Assembly: GCA_947471695.1 (NCBI GenBank)
Contig: CANIWY010000028.1
Location: forward strand, 1-11,473
Source of the DNA: Nitrosomonadaceae bacterium
GTDB lineage: Bacteria > Pseudomonadota > Gammaproteobacteria > Burkholderiales > Nitrosomonadaceae
Reading direction: 5' to 3'
Length of the DNA: 11,473 bases
The notes under the pieces are model-generated. The model had not been told where the DNA came from. It searched no databases and saw only the letters and a list, made by a program, of their open reading frames with translations. This document shows, one piece after another, positions 7,887-11,473 of the stretch (position 1 is the stretch's first letter; the number at the start of each line of letters is the position of its first letter). The position numbers were made by a program, and so were the translations under genes.

Positions 7887-8002
7887 GAAACTCCAGATTA
7901 GCGCGGTTGGCTAGATGAAGTGGGCGGGATACGAGACACAAAATAAGCCCCATTCTAGCGAGTCTCACTCTGAAGGCCCCGCCGCTGTGCGGGGCCTTTT
8001 TA
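7872..8002 (+). ncRNA. Candidate small RNA ending at the orphan terminator
   Basis: A strong plus-strand terminator at 7975-8002 has no gene before it. Upstream the sequence can fold: GCTAGA (7910-7915) pairs with TCTAGC (7954-7959), and inside it GGGC (7922-7925) pairs with GCCC (7947-7950). An alternative pairing, GAGAC (7933-7937) with GTCTC (7962-7966), is also possible. TATAAG at 7860-7865 could be a -10 box, though no good -35 is visible, giving an RNA of about 130 bases. It matches no RNA family I know; it is not 6S, tRNA or a known riboswitch by eye. Both ends are inferred, the 3' end better than the 5' end. Confidence 0.3.
7975..8002 (+). terminator. Strong rho-independent terminator without an upstream gene
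   Basis: Perfect 8-bp stem GGCCCCGC (7975-7982) / GCGGGGCC (7989-7996), 6-base loop, then TTTTT and AT. The T-tract is on the plus strand only, so it stops rightward transcription. The nearest gene to its left, gyrA, runs the other way. Confidence 0.85.
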
Positions 8003-8052
8003 TATCAAGTTCGCGATATAGCCCCTGAAAGACATCTCTGTAGCGTCGGTGT

Positions 8053-8062
8053 ATGTCGACAT
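8053..8062. repeat. 10-bp perfect palindrome ATGTCGACAT
   Basis: Self-complementary decamer in the intergenic region, flanked by GT and TAC that extend the symmetry imperfectly. It may be a regulator site; no partner is known. Confidence 0.25.
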
Positions 8063-8087
8063 TACTTCTCTATGACCCATGACGGGA

Positions 8088-8103
8088 ATAGGTTACAACC
8101 TAT
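8088..8103. repeat. Inverted repeat ATAGGTT-AC-AACCTAT, possible operator
   Basis: Seven-base arms separated by two bases, the size and spacing of a helix-turn-helix dimer site or a tight hairpin. Its right arm overlaps CTATCCACA (8100-8108), one mismatch from the DnaA-box consensus TTATCCACA. It lies about 340 bp upstream of mtaD. Its role is unknown. Confidence 0.35.
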
Positions 8104-8305
8104 CCACAGATCATTCCTCGCAACATTCCTTCTGAATTAGAGTAAAACTCAATCCCACACTTTAACCACCGTCGTGATAGCCTCTACCGTGTGAGACCTT
8201 CAAATATGATGATGCTGTGGGTTGAATCAATAGAATTCCCTCCTTAGACGATCGCTCACACTTACCCAAACAACATTTAACTCGGATTTTAATGACAGAG
8301 GGATT

Positions 8306-8365
8306 GATTCGCTGTCTTCAACCAGACCGTCAGGTCGAGATTGAAGTGGTCGGAACAAGAGAATC
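8306..8365 (+). repeat. Three-tier hairpin upstream of mtaD
   Basis: Nested pairings: GATTC (8306-8310) with GAATC (8361-8365), CTTCAA (8316-8321) with TTGAAG (8341-8346), and GACC (8325-8328) with GGTC (8333-8336) around a GTCA loop. Forty bases later comes a terminator, then mtaD. This could be a leader RNA or the body of a small RNA. The fold was found by eye and was not energy-scored. Confidence 0.3.
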
Positions 8366-8404
8366 GAGATAAATCAGATTCATTCAAATTAAAATGTACT
8401 GGGC

Positions 8405-8428
8405 CCTGCGTCCGAGCAGGTTTTTTTT
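8405..8428 (+). terminator. Rho-independent terminator just before mtaD
   Basis: CCTGC (8405-8409), 6-base loop, GCAGG (8416-8420), then eight T. The stem is short but GC-rich and the T-tract is long. It ends 17 bases before the mtaD ATG. It either ends an upstream plus-strand transcript or acts as an attenuator in an mtaD leader. Confidence 0.6.
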
Positions 8429-8445
8429 GATAAGCTAACACGCAA

Positions 8446-9780
8446 ATGACCCACCCCATAAAAATTGACACCTTGCTGGAGGCCCGTTGGATCATCCCAG
8501 TAGAGCCCTCAGGGATGCTACTGAATGATCATTCCATTGCAATTGACCACGGTACAATCCTAGCGATCCTGCCCCACTCTGAGGCGCAATTACGCTTCGC
8601 TCCATCTGAACATATCACCCTCAGTCATCACGCACTAATCCCCGGACTCATCAATTTACATACTCACGCAGCCATGTCATTGATGCGTGGACTGGCAGAT
8701 GACCTGCCCTTGATGGATTGGTTAAACCAGCGCATCTGGCCAACCGAAGCCCGGCATGTGACATCAGACTTTGTTCTGGATGGAACCCGGTTAGCCTGTG
8801 CGGAGATGATCAGGGGTGGAATTACCTGTTTCAACGACATGTATTTTTTCCCAGAAGCATCTGCCCAAGCAGCCCTGGATGCTGGAATGCGTGCCTCTAT
8901 CGGGATGATAGTGATCAACACCCCAACCACTTATGCAAGTGATGCTGATGACTACCTATCAAAGGGCTTGTCGCTACGAGACCGGTACCAGAGTCACCCC
9001 CTTTTATCCTTCTGCCTTGCCCCTCACGCCCCTTACAGCGTTAATGACAAGGCATTTACCAGCATACTGACCTATTCAGAGCAACTCGACCTGCCCATCC
9101 ATATCCATCTTCATGAGACTGATGATGAGATCAGACACGGACTGGAAACAACTGGATTGCGCCCGATCGAACGACTGCGCAGATTGGGCCTGATTGGTCC
9201 CAACTTGATCGCGGTTCATATGGTGCATCTCACCAACGATGAAATCGAATTAATAGGGAAACAGGGCTGTAGCGTAGCCCATTGCCCCTCTTCCAACCTA
9301 AAGCTCGCCAGTGGGTTTGCCCCGATTGCCACGTTACTGAGCCAGCAGATCAATACCGGGCTCGGCTCCGATAGCGCTGCCAGCAATAACCGACTAGATC
9401 TATTCGAGGAGATGCGGCTGGCTGCACTGCTTGCCAAGGGCCAGAGTGGAAAAGCGGGGATGCTCCCACCTCATCAATCACTGCAAATGGCAACAATCAA
9501 TGGCGCCAGGGCCTTGGGACTGGGTGACATTACCGGATCCCTAGTCCCAGGTAAGGCCGCTGACATCACTGCGGTGGACTTTTCAAGTATTGAACTTTCA
9601 CCCTGCTATGACCCTGTTTCTCACCTCGTTTATGCTGCCGGACGTAACCATGTGAGTCATGTTTGGGTAAATGGTAAAATACTTCTCGATGAGGGCAGAC
9701 TCACCACTCTGAATGAGCCGGATCTAGTACGCAGGACGGCTTACTGGCAAGAACAGATTGGGTCGATGAATGAAGGTTAA
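8446..9780 (+). CDS. mtaD: 5'-methylthioadenosine / S-adenosylhomocysteine deaminase-type amidohydrolase
   Basis: Metal-dependent deaminase of the amidohydrolase superfamily (TRZ/ATZ family). Characterised relatives deaminate 5'-methylthioadenosine, S-adenosylhomocysteine or adenosine; which one is used here cannot be read from sequence. 444 residues, the family length. After a short beta-sandwich strand set (1-60) comes the barrel with metal ligands H72 and H74 (LHTHAAMS), H194 in APHAPYSV, H221 and E224 in HIHLHET, the VHMVHLT pair (H258, H261), H279 in AHCPSSNLKLASG, and D309 in GLGSDSAASNN. The N-terminus (RWIIPVEP near residues 14-21) matches homologues, so the ATG at 8446 is probably right although no ribosome binding site is visible. 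It ends 4 bp before ubiG. UbiG and other methyltransferases release S-adenosylhomocysteine, so a recycling or detoxifying role fits the context. Confidence 0.9.
   Translation: MTHPIKIDTLLEARWIIPVEPSGMLLNDHSIAIDHGTILAILPHSEAQLRFAPSEHITLSHHALIPGLINLHTHAAMSLMRGLADDLPLMDWLNQRIWPTEARHVTSDFVLDGTRLACAEMIRGGITCFNDMYFFPEASAQAALDAGMRASIGMIVINTPTTYASDADDYLSKGLSLRDRYQSHPLLSFCLAPHAPYSVNDKAFTSILTYSEQLDLPIHIHLHETDDEIRHGLETTGLRPIERLRRLGLIGPNLIAVHMVHLTNDEIELIGKQGCSVAHCPSSNLKLASGFAPIATLLSQQINTGLGSDSAASNNRLDLFEEMRLAALLAKGQSGKAGMLPPHQSLQMATINGARALGLGDITGSLVPGKAADITAVDFSSIELSPCYDPVSHLVYAAGRNHVSHVWVNGKILLDEGRLTTLNEPDLVRRTAYWQEQIGSMNEG
9772..9776 (+). promoter_or_regulatory. Ribosome binding site of ubiG
   Basis: GAAGG inside the last codons of mtaD, 8 bases before ATG 9785. 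It supports 9785 rather than 9770 as the ubiG start. Confidence 0.55.
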
Positions 9781-9784
9781 AGGT

Positions 9785-10489
9785 ATGTCAAACGACAGTA
9801 CAAACGTTGATCCGCTAGAGCTGGAAAAATTCAGCCAATTGGCACACCTCTGGTGGGATCCCAACAGTGAATTCAAGCCGCTTCATGAGATCAATCCGCT
9901 GCGGTTAGATTATATTGACCGGTTCTCTAACTTAAAAGATAAGGTCGTTCTTGACGTTGGCTGCGGGGGGGGGATTCTGTCCGAGAGTATGTCCGTCCGT
10001 GGTGCAAAAGTGACTGGTACCGACCTTGGCGAAAAATCCCTCAAGGTCGCGAAGCTGCATCTTCTTGAGACCGGAAACCGGGTAGAGTACCGGAATGTTG
10101 CTGTTGAAGACCTGGCCGAAGAGTATCCTCATCATTATGATGTTGTCACCTGCATGGAAATGCTTGAACACGTGCCGGACCCGGCCAGTATCGTGCGCTC
10201 TTGCGCAAAACTGGCAAAACCCGGTGGGTGGGTCTTCTTCTCAACCCTCAACCGCAATCCAAAGTCTTACCTATACGCCGTAGTCGGCGCTGAATATCTG
10301 TTAAATCTACTTCCTCGCGGCACACACGATTACGCCAAATTTATCAAGCCGTCAGAGCTTGCACGCATGGCACGCAATGCTCGACTTGATACCCTGGAGA
10401 TTACAGGTATGACCTATAACCCGATGACTCAAATCTACTCACTCTCCCCAGATTCGAGTGTGAACTACATCATGGTGTGCCGAGCGTAG
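9785..10489 (+). CDS. ubiG: Ubiquinone biosynthesis 3-O-methyltransferase
   Basis: S-adenosylmethionine-dependent enzyme that performs both O-methylations of the ubiquinone ring, at the cytoplasmic membrane face. 234 residues from ATG 9785. Diagnostic features: FSQLAHLWWDPNSEFKPLH (residues 16-34), INPLRLDYI, SAM motif I VVLDVGCGGG (54-63), TGTDL acidic loop (77-81), and CMEMLEHVPDP (123-133). GTHDYAKFIKPSEL (179-192) is also typical. I chose 9785 over an in-frame ATG at 9770, because GAAGG sits 8 bases upstream and homologues start shortly before the WWD block. The longer form would overlap mtaD by 11 bp and add five residues. A run of nine G at 9965-9973 encodes the glycines of motif I. Second gene of the mtaD-ubiG-phosphatase set. 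Confidence 0.97.
   Translation: MSNDSTNVDPLELEKFSQLAHLWWDPNSEFKPLHEINPLRLDYIDRFSNLKDKVVLDVGCGGGILSESMSVRGAKVTGTDLGEKSLKVAKLHLLETGNRVEYRNVAVEDLAEEYPHHYDVVTCMEMLEHVPDPASIVRSCAKLAKPGGWVFFSTLNRNPKSYLYAVVGAEYLLNLLPRGTHDYAKFIKPSELARMARNARLDTLEITGMTYNPMTQIYSLSPDSSVNYIMVCRA
9965..9973 (+). repeat. Nine-G homopolymer within ubiG
   Basis: Nine consecutive G encode three GGG glycine codons in the SAM-binding loop. Such a run is prone to slippage, either biological or in sequencing. The reading frame is intact here. Confidence 0.9.
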
Positions 10490-10511
10490 TTTCGATGTTA
10501 CGCATCTGCCG

Positions 10512-11159
10512 ATGATCAATGCCGTCCTCTTTGACCTCGACGGCACACTTGCCGATACCGCGCCCGATCTGGGTCATGCACTCAACCTGCAGCGTATCGC
10601 ACGCGGACTATCGACCCTTCCTCTTGAACTGATCCGGACCGAAGCATCCGCCGGCGCACGGGGTCTATTGGGACTGGGATTTAATATCGGCCCAGGTGAC
10701 TCAGACTACCCCGGTATGCGTGAGGAGTTTCTAGACCTTTACGCGGCTCGACTATGCCACGATACCCAATTATTTCCAGGAGTATCTGAACTACTCGATC
10801 AGATTGATGCTCTCAAACTGCCCTGGGGTATCGTCACCAACAAACCCTCTCGATTTGCCAAGCCCCTGATTCATCTGCTAGGACTGAGCAAACGGACTTC
10901 GTGCCTCATTAGCGGCGGCGACACCGCCCACTCCAAGCCACACCCAGAGCCCCTTCTGGCAGCAAGCCACGCATTGGCCGTTGCACCCGATACCTGCATC
11001 TATCTGGGAGACGATATGAGGGATGTGGAGGCCAGTCTGGCTGCTGGAATGGAGCCTGTCATCGCCAGATACGGATACCTAGGTAATGGCCACCCGCCCG
11101 AGTCTTGGGGAGCCAGATACCTAATTGACCATCCCCATGAGCTACTTGCTTATCTTTAA
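10512..11159 (+). CDS. gph: HAD-family phosphatase, phosphoglycolate phosphatase (Gph) / MupP type
   Basis: Haloacid dehalogenase-type phosphatase, 215 residues, complete. Motif I FDLDGTLADT gives nucleophile D8 and acid D10; motif II is T109 in VTNKPSR; motif III K142 in HSKPHPEPLL; motif IV D167/D168 in YLGDDMRDVE. The alpha-helical cap (about 15-85) marks subfamily IA. Two substrates are possible: 2-phosphoglycolate (Gph), or N-acetylmuramic acid 6-phosphate as in Pseudomonas MupP, which also follows ubiG and acts in cell-wall recycling. The C-terminal pattern RYGYL...P..WGA..LIDHPHEL resembles MupP as I remember it, so I lean to MupP-like activity, but the product name should stay general. 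It starts 22 bp after ubiG with no visible ribosome binding site; no upstream in-frame start exists before the ubiG stop. Confidence 0.88.
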   Translation: MINAVLFDLDGTLADTAPDLGHALNLQRIARGLSTLPLELIRTEASAGARGLLGLGFNIGPGDSDYPGMREEFLDLYAARLCHDTQLFPGVSELLDQIDALKLPWGIVTNKPSRFAKPLIHLLGLSKRTSCLISGGDTAHSKPHPEPLLAASHALAVAPDTCIYLGDDMRDVEASLAAGMEPVIARYGYLGNGHPPESWGARYLIDHPHELLAYL

Positions 11160-11173
11160 GTCAGCAGATCCTT

Positions 11174-11188
11174 GATTCTGTTAGAATC
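11174..11188. repeat. Inverted repeat GATTCT-GTT-AGAATC after gph
   Basis: Perfect 6-bp arms with a 3-base loop, 15 bp after the phosphatase stop and upstream of ssrA. No T-tract follows, so it is not a canonical terminator. It may be an operator or an mRNA-end hairpin. Confidence 0.35.
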
Positions 11189-11201
11189 TGGTCAGTGGTG
11201 G

Positions 11202-11234
11202 TTGAACTTTACGGTTTAATCACCATCTTATAGT
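11202..11234 (+). promoter_or_regulatory. Candidate ssrA promoter
   Basis: TATAGT at 11229-11234 is a good -10 box (5 of 6), 16 bp before the mature tmRNA start. The -35 is unclear: TTTACG (11208-11213, spacing 15) or TTGAAC (11202-11207, spacing 21). Neither spacing is ideal. Confidence 0.35.
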
Positions 11235-11250
11235 TACTACAGAGAATGCC

Positions 11251-11473
11251 GGGGGCGACTTGGCTTCGACGTGGGTTGCAAAGCAGCGCAGGGCATACCG
11301 AGGACCAGTCACCTCGTAAATACATCTGGAAAAGCAATAGTCGCAAACGACGAACGTTACGCTCTAGCCGCTTAAATCCGGCTGGACTCTGCACCGGTGG
11401 GCCTCAACGCCGGGTCTGACAACAGACAGCAGAGCCATTAACGAGGATCGCGCTCCGTAGGGTCGCTTTACAG
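11251..11473 (+). ncRNA. ssrA: tmRNA (SsrA), 5' part
   Basis: Transfer-messenger RNA, which with SmpB rescues stalled ribosomes and tags the unfinished peptide for proteolysis. It begins GGGGGCGACTTGGCTTCGAC, the conserved 5' acceptor arm plus the tRNA-like domain. A pseudoknot upstream of the tag is visible: CGAGG (11299-11303) with CCTCG (11312-11316), and CCAG (11305-11308) with CTGG (11326-11329). The resume site follows TAGTC, and the tag frame is complete. The molecule is normally about 350-400 bases; 223 are present and the 3' acceptor half with its CCA end is outside the window. The tag is in the usual place of a one-piece tmRNA. The 5' end may be off by a base. Confidence 0.96.
11343..11375 (+). 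other. tmRNA tag-peptide reading frame (ANDERYALAA)
   Basis: GCA resume codon at 11343, then ten codons for ANDERYALAA and a TAA stop at 11373-11375. The ALAA end is the signal read by ClpXP and ClpAP in known systems. The tag is close to E. coli ANDENYALAA, with R in place of N at position 5. Confidence 0.95.

Larger units (their letters stand above)
7592..8445. other. 854-bp divergent intergenic region between gyrA and mtaD
   Basis: No protein-coding gene can be supported here. Open frames on both strands are short and lack family features or ribosome binding sites. It holds the candidate gyrA promoter and leader repeats (7625-7694), two plus-strand terminators without a gene before them (7975-8002, 8405-8428), hairpins ahead of both, and palindromes near 8053-8103. 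In Pseudomonas, as I recall it, mtnA occupies the equivalent position beside gyrA; I see no mtnA remnant here. Confidence 0.7.

Noticed and set aside
7900..7985. Possible tRNA or selenocysteine tRNA (D-arm-like GGTTGGCTAGA)
   Set aside because: No acceptor stem closes, and there is no T-arm GGTTCGA sequence or anticodon stem in the right place.
7872..8002. 6S RNA as the owner of the orphan terminator
   Set aside because: The span is shorter than 6S and lacks its long closing helix with central bubble.
8001..8020. TATATC / GATATA hairpin after the first terminator
   Set aside because: An AT-rich 6-bp stem with an 8-base loop is expected by chance in this composition.
8289..8495. 68-codon minus-strand frame overlapping the start of mtaD
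   Set aside because: It runs antisense through the mtaD start and the terminator; its composition looks random.
11174..11188. Terminator after the phosphatase gene
   Set aside because: The hairpin is real but is not followed by a T-tract, so it was kept only as an inverted repeat.
11209..11394. 61-codon minus-strand frame over the tmRNA
   Set aside because: It is antisense to a conserved structural RNA and has no protein features.

Overview
The window looks like a chromosomal housekeeping region of a proteobacterium, beta- or gamma-class. The order gyrA-serC-(serA)-pheA-hisC-aroF with mtaD-ubiG-phosphatase beside it is a known arrangement in those classes (the Pseudomonas gyrA/ubiG neighbourhood is close to it). 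The tmRNA tag that can be read here, ANDERYALAA, is also of the beta/gamma type. I cannot name the genus. There is no transposase, integrase, CRISPR array, toxin-antitoxin pair or phage gene.

Minus strand, 7591 down to 1: one tightly packed run, gyrA (DNA gyrase A) > serC > serA > pheA > hisC > aroF (5' half only; it leaves the window at base 1). Gaps are 22 bp or less, and serC/serA and hisC/aroF overlap, so this is almost certainly one operon. SerA and SerC are the first two steps of serine synthesis. AroF (DAHP synthase) opens the shikimate pathway, PheA takes chorismate to phenylpyruvate, and HisC can transaminate aromatic keto acids as well as histidinol-phosphate.

7592-8445: an 854-bp divergent intergenic region with no convincing protein gene. 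It holds a candidate gyrA promoter, two plus-strand rho-independent terminators that are not preceded by any gene (7975-8002 and 8405-8428), hairpins upstream of both, and several short palindromes. It is the only part of the window that standard annotation leaves unexplained, and the best place to look for an undescribed small RNA or leader RNA.

Plus strand, 8446-11159: mtaD (5'-methylthioadenosine/S-adenosylhomocysteine deaminase-type amidohydrolase) > ubiG (ubiquinone O-methyltransferase) > a HAD phosphatase of the Gph/MupP type, probably one operon. UbiG makes S-adenosylhomocysteine, which MtaD-type enzymes can deaminate, so the first two genes are metabolically linked.

11251 to the end: the 5' part of ssrA (tmRNA), with a pseudoknot and the complete tag reading frame; its 3' end lies outside the window. 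I found no clearly novel multi-gene system. The main leads are the orphan terminators and structured RNA in the intergenic region, and an apparent Glu-to-Gln change at the catalytic acid position of SerA.
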